Source of the DNA: Opitutia bacterium UBA7350
Lineage (GTDB): Bacteria > Verrucomicrobiota > Verrucomicrobiia > Opitutales > Coraliomargaritaceae
NCBI GenBank assembly: GCA_949524905.1
Contig: CATINC010000015.1
Location: 62,001 to 126,000, forward strand
DNA: 64,000 nt
Direction of reading: 5' to 3'
Below, one piece after another: positions 9,001 through 17,585 of this stretch. A program made the translations under genes and the position numbers. The notes under the pieces were generated by a model. The model had not been told where the DNA came from. It was given only the letters and a program-made list of their open reading frames with translations, and did no database searches. Each line of letters starts with the position of its first letter. Positions within the stretch are counted from its first letter, which is position 1.

Positions 9001-10473
9001 ATGCCAGAGCCTGAGCAAATAAACTTAAAGAAAAAAGTGCGACAACTACCGCACCAGCCTGGCGTTTATCTGATGAAGGATCGCTTGGGACAAACAATTT
9101 ACGTTGGAAAAGCCAAAGACCTCAAAAAACGAGTTTCTACCTATTTTCAGGCATCACGTAAGCTTGTAGTCGCTCAACCAAAGATTCGAGCCATGCTAGA
9201 GTTGATTTATGATTTTGAAGTCATTCGGGTAAAATCTGAGGCGGAAGCACTTTTACTTGAAGGTCAGCTTATCAAAAAATACCGACCTCGTTACAATACC
9301 GATTTCACCGACGACAAACGGTTTCTCCTTGTCCGCATTGATCTCCGCGAAACCTTGCCTCGTTTCCGACTCACCCGCAACCGCATTGACGCCCACTCAC
9401 GACATTTTGGGCCCTTTGCTCATTCCGGGCACTTGCGTCAAACGTTGGTGGCATTAAGGCAAAAATTCGGCGTATTACTCAGTGATGCTAAACCCATTTA
9501 CCTAGGAGATGGCACTTGGCGACTCTACGATGATGCCCGCGCAGAGATATACGGGCATCCAAATGAAATCAGCGAAACGGATTACCGCAAGCGAATGGAA
9601 TCCGCCTGCGAGTTCCTAGAAGGCAAATCTCAGGCCTGGCTAGAAGAACTGAAAAAACAAATGCACGCTGCCGCCGAGAAGCTTGACTACGAAAAAGCCG
9701 CTGCATTTCGAGACCGCATCGAAGCCTTAAAGCGCACCGCCCAGCGCACTCGAAAATTTGAACGTAACTTACTGGGTCAATCTGATCCTAAAACTGCCCT
9801 CTTGGCGTTAAAAGAAAAACTTGGCCTCCCCAAACGCCCTGACCGAATAGAATGTTTTGATATCTCTCATATATCTGGAAGTTTCTGTGTCGCATCGATG
9901 GTGTCTTTCAAAAAAGGTCGACCTGAGAAAAAACAATATCGTCGCTACAAAATAAAATCCTTCGTAGGAAATGATGATTTTCGAGCCATGGAAGAGGTTG
10001 TTGGTCGGCGCTACCGTCGCTTGCGAGATGAATCCGCTTCTCTCCCAGATTTGATTGTTGTCGATGGAGGCGCCGGTCAGGTAACAGCCGCGATGCGCGC
10101 ATTTATAGATCAACAAATTGAACCACCCGCTCTTGTAGGACTGGCCAAAAAAAACGAGACCATCCTCTTCAGTGATGGCCGAGACCCGCTTAATCTAGAA
10201 GCGCACGATCTGGGACTACGTTTACTACAACACCTAAGAGACGAGGCTCATCATTTTGCTAATAGCTTTAATGCTGATCTGCGCAGCCAACGCCTTCGAG
10301 AATCAATTTTACATGATTTCAAGGGTCTGGGTGACGGGAAGCGCCAAGCGCTACTGACGCATTTTGGCTCATTACCAAAAATGAGAGAAGCAAGCGTTGC
10401 AGAAATTTGCCAAGTTCCAGGAATTGGAATATTGACAGCCAAACGTTTAATCAAATTCCTAAAGGCTACTTAG
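9001..10473 (+). CDS. uvrC: Short UvrC excinuclease subunit lacking the iron-sulfur cysteines
   Basis: Incision subunit of nucleotide excision repair, 490 residues against about 600 usually. Present in order: GIY-YIG nuclease (G21-V-Y23 to Y34-V-G36), UVR helix pair (about 212-245), the RNase H-like nuclease with D287 (ECFDISH), D355 (VVDGGAGQ) and H417 (DEAHHF), and C-terminal helix-hairpin-helix repeats (GLGDGKRQALL, VPGIGILTAKRL). Two things are missing: the four Cys that normally follow the GIY-YIG domain and bind [4Fe-4S] (that region reads KPIYLGDGTWRLYDDARAEI here), and about 100 residues between UVR and the RNase H domain. Both catalytic centres look intact, so incision on both sides should be possible. 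Confidence 0.93.
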   Translation: MPEPEQINLKKKVRQLPHQPGVYLMKDRLGQTIYVGKAKDLKKRVSTYFQASRKLVVAQPKIRAMLELIYDFEVIRVKSEAEALLLEGQLIKKYRPRYNTDFTDDKRFLLVRIDLRETLPRFRLTRNRIDAHSRHFGPFAHSGHLRQTLVALRQKFGVLLSDAKPIYLGDGTWRLYDDARAEIYGHPNEISETDYRKRMESACEFLEGKSQAWLEELKKQMHAAAEKLDYEKAAAFRDRIEALKRTAQRTRKFERNLLGQSDPKTALLALKEKLGLPKRPDRIECFDISHISGSFCVASMVSFKKGRPEKKQYRRYKIKSFVGNDDFRAMEEVVGRRYRRLRDESASLPDLIVVDGGAGQVTAAMRAFIDQQIEPPALVGLAKKNETILFSDGRDPLNLEAHDLGLRLLQHLRDEAHHFANSFNADLRSQRLRESILHDFKGLGDGKRQALLTHFGSLPKMREASVAEICQVPGIGILTAKRLIKFLKAT

Positions 10474-10736
10474 TAGGACTTAGGTATTCCTTGTTCTTCT
10501 ATCGGCAACTGCTCCATTGATGTGCTGTTGCTATCCTCATTCAATTTCTTGAACACCGGAATAGTCATCACCGCCAATAAAACAACAATTACGAATATTA
10601 TTAAAACCTCAACCAGAGCGAAACCAGATTTTTTATTTCGTATTTTCATTGATCTAAAATCACCAAGAAAAGATCCCAATGCAATTGCAAACATAGCATT
10701 GCCAACAAGCAAGATTATAGAACGGTATCCTTTCAC
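10470..10736 (-). CDS. Small membrane protein with a type IV prepilin-like segment
   Basis: 88 codons from a GTG at 10736, which overlaps the stop of the preceding small ORF (TAGTG) and has AGGAG seven bases upstream, so this start is well supported. Residues 6-25 are hydrophobic (IILLVGNAMFAIALGSFLG). Residues 30-58 then look like a prepilin start: a basic leader MKIRNKKSG, cleavage-like G38/F39, Glu at +5 (FALVE) and a hydrophobic helix. The tail is 30 polar residues. If translation began at Met30 (10649) it would be a minimal pilin-like peptide of 59 residues. The last 4 bases overlap the end of uvrC. Function unknown; a prepilin peptidase is encoded at 47825-48730. Confidence 0.55.
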   Translation of the reverse strand: MKGYRSIILLVGNAMFAIALGSFLGDFRSMKIRNKKSGFALVEVLIIFVIVVLLAVMTIPVFKKLNEDSNSTSMEQLPIEEQGIPKSY

Positions 10737-10834
10737 TAAAATGCTCCTAGCAAGTAAGCTAAAACAAGCGGAAACAACATCCCAAAAAACATCACCAACA
10801 AGATGATGCTTTGGCTTTTTTGAGCGCGTTTCAT
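10736..10834 (-). CDS. Tiny single-span membrane protein
   Basis: A 32-residue frame, MKRAQKSQSIILLV then a second half of mostly hydrophobic residues ending LLGAF. It has a basic start and one membrane helix. The frame stays open upstream, so it could begin at a TTG at 10867 (43 residues, with AAGG 11 bases before). It sits between the FGE-domain gene (ends 10875) and the pilin-like gene, whose GTG overlaps its TAG stop. Its SIILLV helix resembles the first helix of the next ORF. It may be a real small gene or merely a leader that couples translation. Confidence 0.4.
   Translation of the reverse strand: MKRAQKSQSIILLVMFFGMLFPLVLAYLLGAF
10744..10748 (-). promoter_or_regulatory. Ribosome binding site deciding the GTG start at 10736
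   Basis: On the minus strand AGGAG is followed by seven bases and the GTG at 10736-10734. Good Shine-Dalgarno matches are rare among the genes of this window, so this one is useful: it favours the longer two-helix form of the pilin-like protein over a start at Met30. Confidence 0.55.
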
Positions 10835-10874
10835 CACCTCGCTATTCGTCTTTTTCTCAGCGCTCAAAACTAAA

Positions 10875-12632
10875 TCAACCTTGGTTAACAACAAAACGAA
10901 AGCCCGTAAATCGATTGCGCTCTGCCCGTGAAGTAGTGCGCCGTGGCACACTAAAGATCACCTCAACACGATCCCCAGCATGCCCACCTATATGAAAGGC
11001 ATCCTCATCTTCAAATTGATCAATCGATTCGAGCCATTCACTTACATTACCCAATAAATCAAAGTATCCACTCGCAAAGGGCTTTTTTAAACCCACGGGT
11101 CTCACGACCTCTTTCGCGTCAGAAAAACTCCAAGCATGCTCTTCTAAAACAATATAGCGCAGGGGTCCTAAAGCTTGGCGAAATTCATGCTCTGTTGGCA
11201 AACGGACTGGCTTGCCTAGTATCCAACTCAGGCGTTTGCAAAATTCCTTAACCTCAAGCCAGCTTACGGAATCAACAGGCTTTGTCTCGCCTTTGTTGCG
11301 GCTTGGATTTTCACCCATAATGAATTGATACAAAACCTGAGTCACCTCAGTTTTTACCATCTGCCATGCATCCACTTCAGGTATCGGGAGGAGCATGTCA
11401 TAGACGCGATCTTGGATGAAGCCTAAATCATTTTTAATAATCGTAAGATAACTCATCTTTAATTTGAGCTCCTGATCATAAAGCGAGCTGCGAGGATAAG
11501 CATCCTGCATGTACTGAATATTTTGATTGAGCTGCGCAATGAGCTCAGTCGCATCATACGTACGGCGTTCTCCTAGAAGCTGCTGAAGTTGCTCATGGTT
11601 AGCCTCAATAGTGCGCCCTAACTCAAAGCTTTGGGCGGTCTGGGCTTTTCGCAAAAAATAATTTACTTTATCCGAGGATGCATGCGGGCTCTCTGGGTAG
11701 CTCTTATTTAATTCGCCCTGCAGACGCGCAGCCTCTTGGTAGCAATGAGCAGAATCTAGCACCTCCCCTTGCTTTTTCAAAGCATCGGCATTTTTCTCTA
11801 TTTTGATGATCTCCAAGTTAGATTGCCCAGACTGTATCGCTAGCAGCTTTTTTTTCAATAGCTCTAGACGCAATGCACTGCTTTGTTTCGAACCACGATA
11901 TGAACGATTAATATCTAGCTGAATTTGGATAGCTTCTTTCAGTTTAGCTTCTGCATCTTGCCATTTTTCAGCTCCAGCCATTCGATCCGCCGCTTTTTCT
12001 AAGTCCATGCTTTCTTGGTAAATTGGCTCCGCAATCAAGTAACGTGACTTACGTTGAAGCAAGGTTGCCCGACTGGCATTCGCATACGGACTATTTGGAA
12101 ACTGCTCGTTGATTTGCTTTTGGAGTTCCGAGGCCGCTTTCATACGCTCGTAAGCCATCAAATAATCTTTTGCCTCACTAAGAGCATCTGCCTCAATCTC
12201 ATAAGATCGACTGCGCTCTAAAATAGGCAAACTAGCGTAATCGGCATAACGTTCCTGGAGAACTTTTAATCGCAAATCTCCTTCGATGTCGTAACCGGGA
12301 ATCGCATCAATATATTTAATTTGATAGTCTAAAGCCTTCTTTAGAATTTCAATATCATCCGCATTAGGAGCACGTAAGGATATAATTTCTTCGAAGTCAC
12401 TCTCTAAAATGATACTATTTTCATTAAGTTGACGCATAGCGTCTGTGATTTCATAGCTTGAGGTATCGATATCCGCCACATCAACATCGCGAGGACCTAA
12501 TTTTGTAAGTGCCCAAAAACCAATCAAAACCGCAACACAAAAGACCAAGACCAATACCACACGAACAAATCCACGCTTTAATGCTGTAGCCGTTTGAGGG
12601 CTTTTCTGAGATCTGAAATTCTTAATCATCAT
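10875..12632 (-). CDS. Membrane-anchored protein with helical repeats and an FGE-sulfatase-like domain
   Basis: 585 residues in three parts. An N-terminal signal anchor (about 24-42, VVLVLVFCVAVLIGFWAL) follows a basic stretch. Residues about 60-420 are alpha-helical with recurring 'E-x-A-D-x-L/M' and 'Y-P-x-S-P-Y/H-A' units, like TPR-type helical hairpins, probably periplasmic. The last 150 residues are a formylglycine-generating-enzyme-like domain (PF03781): GENPSRNKGETKPVDSVSW, PVRLPTEHEFRQA, FDLLGNVSEWL and RFTGFRFVV. The paired catalytic Cys of true FGE are not present, so it more likely binds a ligand than oxidises sulfatases. Function unknown. It heads the small cluster down to 10470. 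Confidence 0.75.
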   Translation of the reverse strand: MMIKNFRSQKSPQTATALKRGFVRVVLVLVFCVAVLIGFWALTKLGPRDVDVADIDTSSYEITDAMRQLNENSIILESDFEEIISLRAPNADDIEILKKALDYQIKYIDAIPGYDIEGDLRLKVLQERYADYASLPILERSRSYEIEADALSEAKDYLMAYERMKAASELQKQINEQFPNSPYANASRATLLQRKSRYLIAEPIYQESMDLEKAADRMAGAEKWQDAEAKLKEAIQIQLDINRSYRGSKQSSALRLELLKKKLLAIQSGQSNLEIIKIEKNADALKKQGEVLDSAHCYQEAARLQGELNKSYPESPHASSDKVNYFLRKAQTAQSFELGRTIEANHEQLQQLLGERRTYDATELIAQLNQNIQYMQDAYPRSSLYDQELKLKMSYLTIIKNDLGFIQDRVYDMLLPIPEVDAWQMVKTEVTQVLYQFIMGENPSRNKGETKPVDSVSWLEVKEFCKRLSWILGKPVRLPTEHEFRQALGPLRYIVLEEHAWSFSDAKEVVRPVGLKKPFASGYFDLLGNVSEWLESIDQFEDEDAFHIGGHAGDRVEVIFSVPRRTTSRAERNRFTGFRFVVNQG

Positions 12633-12778
12633 ACCTAAAATCCTCTTTTAGCAAAATAAATACCAAAAGCATTGAGGCTTAATCTCGCAAGACAAAAGCA
12701 GCTATCGTAAAACATCACCCATTGGATTTGCATTTATCGCTCGACTTCAAATGCGAAAGAAAGTTTCAAGAATATACC

Positions 12779-13630
12779 ATGTTTGAACAAATTACCATTA
12801 TTGGACCTGGTCTACTGGGAGCCTCACTTGCAATGAAATCCCAAGAGGCCGCCTTGAGCCAACGATTGGTGATTGGAGCGCGCCGAGCCCAAACTCGAGA
12901 TACCTGCATGGCTCAATCATGGTGTGACGCAGCATTTTGCGAACCTGAGGCTGCAGTTTCAGAGAGCGACCTTATTGTAATCTGCACCCCTATTGGAAGT
13001 ATTGTACCCCTACTCAAACAAATTGCACCCGCAATTAAACCAGGGGCATTCGTGATTGATGTCGGTAGCACAAAACGAGCAATCTGTGAAGCCGCGGAGC
13101 AAATTTCCAAGCAACGCTTTACTTTTATTGGCGCTCATCCAATGGCTGGATCCGAAAAATCAGGACTCGCATACGCGCGTCCGGATCTTTACGAAGCAGC
13201 GGCCTGCATTCTTACACCAACGGAGCAAACACCTGAGCACGCCCTTGAGACGATCAAAAGCTTTTGGGAAACTATTGGTACACATGTTCATGTTATGGAT
13301 CCAGAGAGCCATGACCAAACTGTTGCCGCCATTAGTCATTTACCACATCTACTTGCCTCAGCCCTTTCCGCTAATCTTGGTCAGCAAGATTCCACTTGGA
13401 ACCAATTAAGCGGCCCAGGATTACGAGATACAACCCGAATAGCCGCTGGCGACCCAACCCTATGGCAACAAATCCTACTCGAGAACAAAGGCCCCCTTCT
13501 AAAGGCGCTTGCCGGATTTGAGAACAGTCTCGCAGAATTTAAAGCCGCCCTTCAATCTACCGATGCCAAGGTAATTCAAGACCTACTGAAAAAGGGCAAA
13601 GCCTTTCGCGATCTTTTGAATCATGACTGA
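12779..13630 (+). CDS. tyrA: Prephenate dehydrogenase
   Basis: 283-residue TyrA without a chorismate mutase domain; it converts prephenate to 4-hydroxyphenylpyruvate for tyrosine. The NAD-binding loop GPGLLGASLAM starts at residue 8, and the substrate region shows HPMAGSEKSG and SHLPHLLASAL with the expected His residues. Start chosen at the ATG giving MFEQITIIGPG; a longer frame from a TTG at 12722 adds 19 residues that do not fit the family. It opens a plus-strand operon: its stop overlaps the aroA start by 8 bases (ATGACTGA). Confidence 0.93.
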   Translation: MFEQITIIGPGLLGASLAMKSQEAALSQRLVIGARRAQTRDTCMAQSWCDAAFCEPEAAVSESDLIVICTPIGSIVPLLKQIAPAIKPGAFVIDVGSTKRAICEAAEQISKQRFTFIGAHPMAGSEKSGLAYARPDLYEAAACILTPTEQTPEHALETIKSFWETIGTHVHVMDPESHDQTVAAISHLPHLLASALSANLGQQDSTWNQLSGPGLRDTTRIAAGDPTLWQQILLENKGPLLKALAGFENSLAEFKAALQSTDAKVIQDLLKKGKAFRDLLNHD

Positions 13631-14984
13631 TCCTCTTCCGATTCAGCCCTTTACTGGCCCTATAGAAGGCAGCCTAACTCTGCCGGGTTCAAAAAGTATT
13701 ACCAATCGTGCTCTCATTCTTGCAGCTCTCTCTAAAGGTGAAACTCATCTCACTGGAGCACTTTTCAGCCGCGATACCAGCATTATGTTGGGAGCCCTTA
13801 AAAGTCTTGGTTTTCAGATTAAAACTGATTCCACTAAAAATTCTATAAGCGTTCAGGGGGAAGCCGGGCGCATACCCATAAAGTCAGCCAGCTTGAATGT
13901 CGGAAATGCTGGAACCGCCGCCCGTTTCCTAACAGCCTTTCTTGCGATTGAGCCAGGCGGTCGTTATACCCTAGATGGAGACCCTGCTATGCGTAAACGC
14001 CCAATTCAAGGACTCTTAAAAGCCCTCACGGAAAGCGGTGCTGCTACCTTTGAATTTCACAAAAAACCAGGTTATTTTCCTTTGACGCTGCATTCCCAAG
14101 GCTACAAAGGCGGAACCGTTGCCGTTGATGCTACCGCTAGCAGTCAAATCCTATCTGCCCTTTTGATGGCTGCACCTGCAGGTCCCGCAAATGTCCAGTT
14201 CATTGCGCCTCACGTTCGCCCGGCTTACATTGCCATCACTTTGGCAGTTCGCCAGTCATTTGGAGCAGACCCTGTGGCTGCTGATGAAGTCGGCGCATAT
14301 CTCCTTCCGGCTCTGGAATACACCGCACCTAAAGGCGGAATTTATGCGATTGAACCAGATCTTTCAGCTGCTAGCTATTTCTTGTCCCTCACCGCTCTAC
14401 ATGGAGGCACTCTAAAAATTCCCGCACTGAGCCCAAAACCACTTCAAGGTGATGCCCAATTTGCAAACGTATTGGAGCCTCTGGGTCTTGAGGTGCAACA
14501 AAACGCCTTCGAATGGATGGTTTTTGGAAAATCACCCCAAGCATTTTCGCATACTCCGGCTACCATTGATTTTAGTAATTTTTCAGACACATTTTTAACC
14601 TATGCCGCCCTAACCCCTTTACTGGGGTGTACCTACACCATCAAAGGGATCGCCCACACTCGTAAACAGGAAACCGACCGCCCAGCAGGAATAGCCCGTG
14701 AGTTAGAAAAACTTGGCCAGACGGTTACTCAAAGTCATGACAGTCTTACCATAAAACCAAATTTATCAGCGCTTAAAGCAAAAGCACGCATCGCCCTAGA
14801 AAAAAATCAACTTCTTGAAATCGATACCTACGAAGATCATCGTTTTGCCATGAGTTTTGCGATTCTTGGTACCTACGATCTTCTTGAAAACGGAGAACCT
14901 TGGCTTGCAATTAAAAATCCCAGTTGCTGCGGCAAAACCTTTCCAGACTTCTTCCACACTTTAGAGAACCTGCACCATGGATGA
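13623..14984 (+). CDS. aroA: 3-phosphoshikimate 1-carboxyvinyltransferase (EPSP synthase)
   Basis: 453 residues. It joins PEP to shikimate 3-phosphate in the shikimate pathway. Signatures: LPGSKSITNRALILAA near the start, GNAGTAARFLTAF around residue 97, RKQETDRPAGIARELEKLG, and the C-terminal YEDHRFAMSFA. Gly96-type residue is in the GNAGTA loop as in the common class. Overlaps tyrA upstream by 8 bases and cmk downstream by 8 bases, which suggests translational coupling. aroA next to cmk is a widespread arrangement. Confidence 0.95.
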   Translation: MTDPLPIQPFTGPIEGSLTLPGSKSITNRALILAALSKGETHLTGALFSRDTSIMLGALKSLGFQIKTDSTKNSISVQGEAGRIPIKSASLNVGNAGTAARFLTAFLAIEPGGRYTLDGDPAMRKRPIQGLLKALTESGAATFEFHKKPGYFPLTLHSQGYKGGTVAVDATASSQILSALLMAAPAGPANVQFIAPHVRPAYIAITLAVRQSFGADPVAADEVGAYLLPALEYTAPKGGIYAIEPDLSAASYFLSLTALHGGTLKIPALSPKPLQGDAQFANVLEPLGLEVQQNAFEWMVFGKSPQAFSHTPATIDFSNFSDTFLTYAALTPLLGCTYTIKGIAHTRKQETDRPAGIARELEKLGQTVTQSHDSLTIKPNLSALKAKARIALEKNQLLEIDTYEDHRFAMSFAILGTYDLLENGEPWLAIKNPSCCGKTFPDFFHTLENLHHG

Positions 14985-15660
14985 CCACTCGTTCATAATT
15001 GTAGCCATCGATGGTGGAGCCGCTACCGGAAAATCTTCGACAGCCCGTGCCCTCTCCGAACGCCTTGGATTCATGCACGTTAACACCGGTGCCCATTACC
15101 GCACTCTAACCTATGCTCTCCTAGAAGCAGGCACAGATCCAACCCGTCCTGATCAAATCTCCAAACAACTTCAAACCCTGGAAGTAGAAACCTGTTTAAT
15201 TGACCTGAGCGCTCAGCTTGCGGTCAACGGAAAGGTGCTCAACGAAAACGCAACTCGATCCAATGAGGTTAACGCTGCGGTCTCGATCATAGCGGCACAA
15301 CCAAAAGTACGTAACTTTCTTTTTAAGTACCAACGCGATCAGGCCGAACTGGCGCGAAATAAAAACTTCCCCGGCCTAGTAATGGAGGGTCGTGACATTG
15401 GATCTGTTATTTTTCCAGACGCCGACTTCTCTTTTTTTCTACACGCCGACGCTAAAACCCGCGCCATGAGACGCGCAAAAGAGGGTCTCAAAGATTCCAT
15501 TGCTGAGCGCGACCAAATTGACTCTACCCGCGAAACTGCTCCCCTCACCTGTCCCGACCACGCAATCAAGATCGACACGGGGATTTATTCCCTCGATACC
15601 GTAATTGATCACATCTGCCAATATATTGACCCTGGGAAGCCTGAACAAACTACTCCATGA
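14977..15660 (+). CDS. cmk: Cytidylate kinase
   Basis: 227-residue (d)CMP kinase. P-loop DGGAATGKSSTARAL at about residues 9-23, then LGFMHVNTGAHYR, which replaces the more usual 'DTGAMYR' with an Asn and His, and MEGRDIGSVIFPDA around residue 133 as the NMP-binding part. The C-terminus (IDTGIYSLDTVIDHI) fits. Start overlaps aroA by 8 bases (ATGGATGA), stop overlaps plsC by 4 bases (ATGA). Confidence 0.93.
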   Translation: MDDHSFIIVAIDGGAATGKSSTARALSERLGFMHVNTGAHYRTLTYALLEAGTDPTRPDQISKQLQTLEVETCLIDLSAQLAVNGKVLNENATRSNEVNAAVSIIAAQPKVRNFLFKYQRDQAELARNKNFPGLVMEGRDIGSVIFPDADFSFFLHADAKTRAMRRAKEGLKDSIAERDQIDSTRETAPLTCPDHAIKIDTGIYSLDTVIDHICQYIDPGKPEQTTP

Positions 15661-16286
15661 CCCCACTTTACAACACCACTCGAATTATGGCTGATTGCTT
15701 TTTAAGCACCTGTTACGATTTTGAGGTTTATGGTAAGGAAAATATTCCATCACAGGGCAGTGTCATATTTGCCGCCAATCACGTTAGCTTTTTTGATCCA
15801 CCTGCAATAGGCGCACGAATCCCCCGCCAAATAAATTACTTTGCTCGCGATACTCTTTATCATGGATGGTTTGGTAAATATCTTCTCGCCCTCGACACCA
15901 TTCCGGTAGCCCGAGATAGTGCCGACATTCGGTCCATCAAAGCTATTTTTAAAGCACTCAAAAAACAAGGTGCCGTGGCAATCTATCCAGAGGGCACGCG
16001 CTCAACTGATGGAAAACTTCAAGCTCCTAAAGCGGGTGCAGGAATGATTGCTTGTAAATCCCGCGCTACGATAATCCCTACTCGACTTTTCGGGACCTAT
16101 GAGGTCTTTGGTCGACATCGTAAAACCCCCGCCATCGGCGGATCGATCGATATTGTTTACGGTAAACCCATTTCAAGCGAAACTATTGACCCCGGACCGG
16201 AACACCCAGAACGTTATCTGGAAGCTTCCCGTCAAATAATGAAACAAATCGAAGTCCTTAGCCCACCAAAACTTGCTATCATCTAA
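15657..16286 (+). CDS. plsC: 1-acylglycerol-3-phosphate acyltransferase
   Basis: 209 residues of the PlsC family, which makes phosphatidic acid from lysophosphatidic acid at the inner membrane. The catalytic NHVSFFDPP (H-x4-D) is at about residues 41-49 and the glycerophosphate-binding YPEGTRSTDGKL at about 112-123. There is no long membrane helix at the N-terminus, which is normal for short PlsC. It overlaps cmk by 4 bases; cmk-plsC adjacency is common in many bacteria. Confidence 0.92.
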   Translation: MTPLYNTTRIMADCFLSTCYDFEVYGKENIPSQGSVIFAANHVSFFDPPAIGARIPRQINYFARDTLYHGWFGKYLLALDTIPVARDSADIRSIKAIFKALKKQGAVAIYPEGTRSTDGKLQAPKAGAGMIACKSRATIIPTRLFGTYEVFGRHRKTPAIGGSIDIVYGKPISSETIDPGPEHPERYLEASRQIMKQIEVLSPPKLAII

Positions 16287-16301
16287 AAGAATCTATCCAT
16301 C

Positions 16302-17498
16302 ATGAGTTCCGCCTCCGATCGCTACGCCCAACGCGGCGTCTCCTCCTCAAAATCAGAAGTCCATGCCGTTGTAGATCATCTCGACCGCGGCCTTTTTCCA
16401 GGGGCCTTCTGTAAAATTGGACCCGATGTCCTAACAGGCGACCCTAACAAGTGTGCCGTTATTCATGCCGACGGCTCCGGTACAAAAAGCACTCTCGCCT
16501 ACCTCCACTATCGCGAGACTGGTGACCCCACAGCTTTTCGTAAGACTGCTCAAGACAGTCTCGTCATGAATATTGATGACCTCCTATGCATCGGTGCCAT
16601 TGATGGAATTCTCATTTCAAGCACCATTAATCGCAACGCCCGGGCAATTACGGCAGAAGCATTGGGCGCACTCATTTCAGGCACAGAAGACTTCCTCAAA
16701 AGACTTCGTGAATACGGCGTAGGTGTCGTAAGCGGTGGCGGCGAAACCGCCGACGTAGGGGATCTAACCGGCACCGCAACGGTTGACTCGTGCGCGGTAG
16801 CGGTCATGCCTCGAAAGTCTGTCGTTGATAATGCCAATATTTGTCCCGGACTTTCGATTGTCGGGCTCGCCTCTGCGGGTCAGGCAAAATACGAAGATTT
16901 TGAGAATTCAGGGATCGGAAGTAATGGGCTTACCAGTGCGCGTCACGACTTGCTGGCACCATATTACCTAGACAAATATCCCGAGACCTGCGACCCTCGC
17001 ACAGACCCTTCCTTACTCTATTGTGGACCTTACAAAATGGATGATGCCCTGCCAGGATCTACCTTAAGTGTCGGAGAAGCTTTGCTCAGCCCAACTCGCA
17101 CCTACGCCCCCGTCATCCGCGAATTGCTCGAGTCGCATCGTTCCGCCGTATGCGGTTTAGTGCATTGCTCTGGAGGTGGCCAAACTAAGTGCCTGCGTTT
17201 TGGAAGCGGCGTACACTTTGTTAAAGATAATCTCCACCCGATACCCGCCATTTTTGAAGCTATACAAACTGCAAGCGAGACTCAGAACGAGGAAATGTTC
17301 CGTGTGTATAATATGGGACACCGAATGGAAATCTTTTGCGAACCTGAAGCGGTGCCTGCCATCATTGCACTCTCAGAGAGTCAGGGTATCCCCGCTCGTG
17401 AAATTGGTCGCACCGAAGCCAGCTCTGAACCCAACTCCCGCAACCACTTAAGCATCAACCATCTCGGAGAAACCTATACTTATAAACTTGGCGCCTAG
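16302..17498 (+). CDS. purM: Phosphoribosylformylglycinamidine cyclo-ligase (AIR synthetase), divergent form
   Basis: 398 residues of the AIR synthetase family. Landmarks of PurM are present but altered: [20 protein letters not shown] at the start, [13 protein letters not shown] in place of the DGVGTK loop, [10 protein letters not shown] in place of VNDILVQGA, and [11 protein letters not shown]. The protein is longer than the 345 residues of E. coli PurM. This resembles the form found in Bacteroidetes and relatives. It makes AIR from FGAM in purine synthesis. It follows plsC by 15 bases and ends the operon that starts at tyrA. Confidence 0.87.
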   Translation: MSSASDRYAQRGVSSSKSEVHAVVDHLDRGLFPGAFCKIGPDVLTGDPNKCAVIHADGSGTKSTLAYLHYRETGDPTAFRKTAQDSLVMNIDDLLCIGAIDGILISSTINRNARAITAEALGALISGTEDFLKRLREYGVGVVSGGGETADVGDLTGTATVDSCAVAVMPRKSVVDNANICPGLSIVGLASAGQAKYEDFENSGIGSNGLTSARHDLLAPYYLDKYPETCDPRTDPSLLYCGPYKMDDALPGSTLSVGEALLSPTRTYAPVIRELLESHRSAVCGLVHCSGGGQTKCLRFGSGVHFVKDNLHPIPAIFEAIQTASETQNEEMFRVYNMGHRMEIFCEPEAVPAIIALSESQGIPAREIGRTEASSEPNSRNHLSINHLGETYTYKLGA

Positions 17499-17512
17499 CG
17501 ATACCGAACTCT

Positions 17513-17541
17513 TGAAAAGCTAGCATTACTCAAATAAAATT
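17513..17541 (+). promoter_or_regulatory. Candidate sigma-70-type promoter for the binding-protein gene
   Basis: TTGAAA (17513-17518), a 17-base spacer and TAAAAT (17536-17541), close to the consensus hexamers at ideal spacing. The predicted start of transcription would lie about 17548, some 38 bases before the ATG at 17586. It separates the binding-protein gene from purM, whose stop is 14 bases upstream. Confidence 0.5.
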
Positions 17542-17585
17542 CCTTTACTTTTCCTACTTATTAGAGCACCCAAATTTCAACATCA

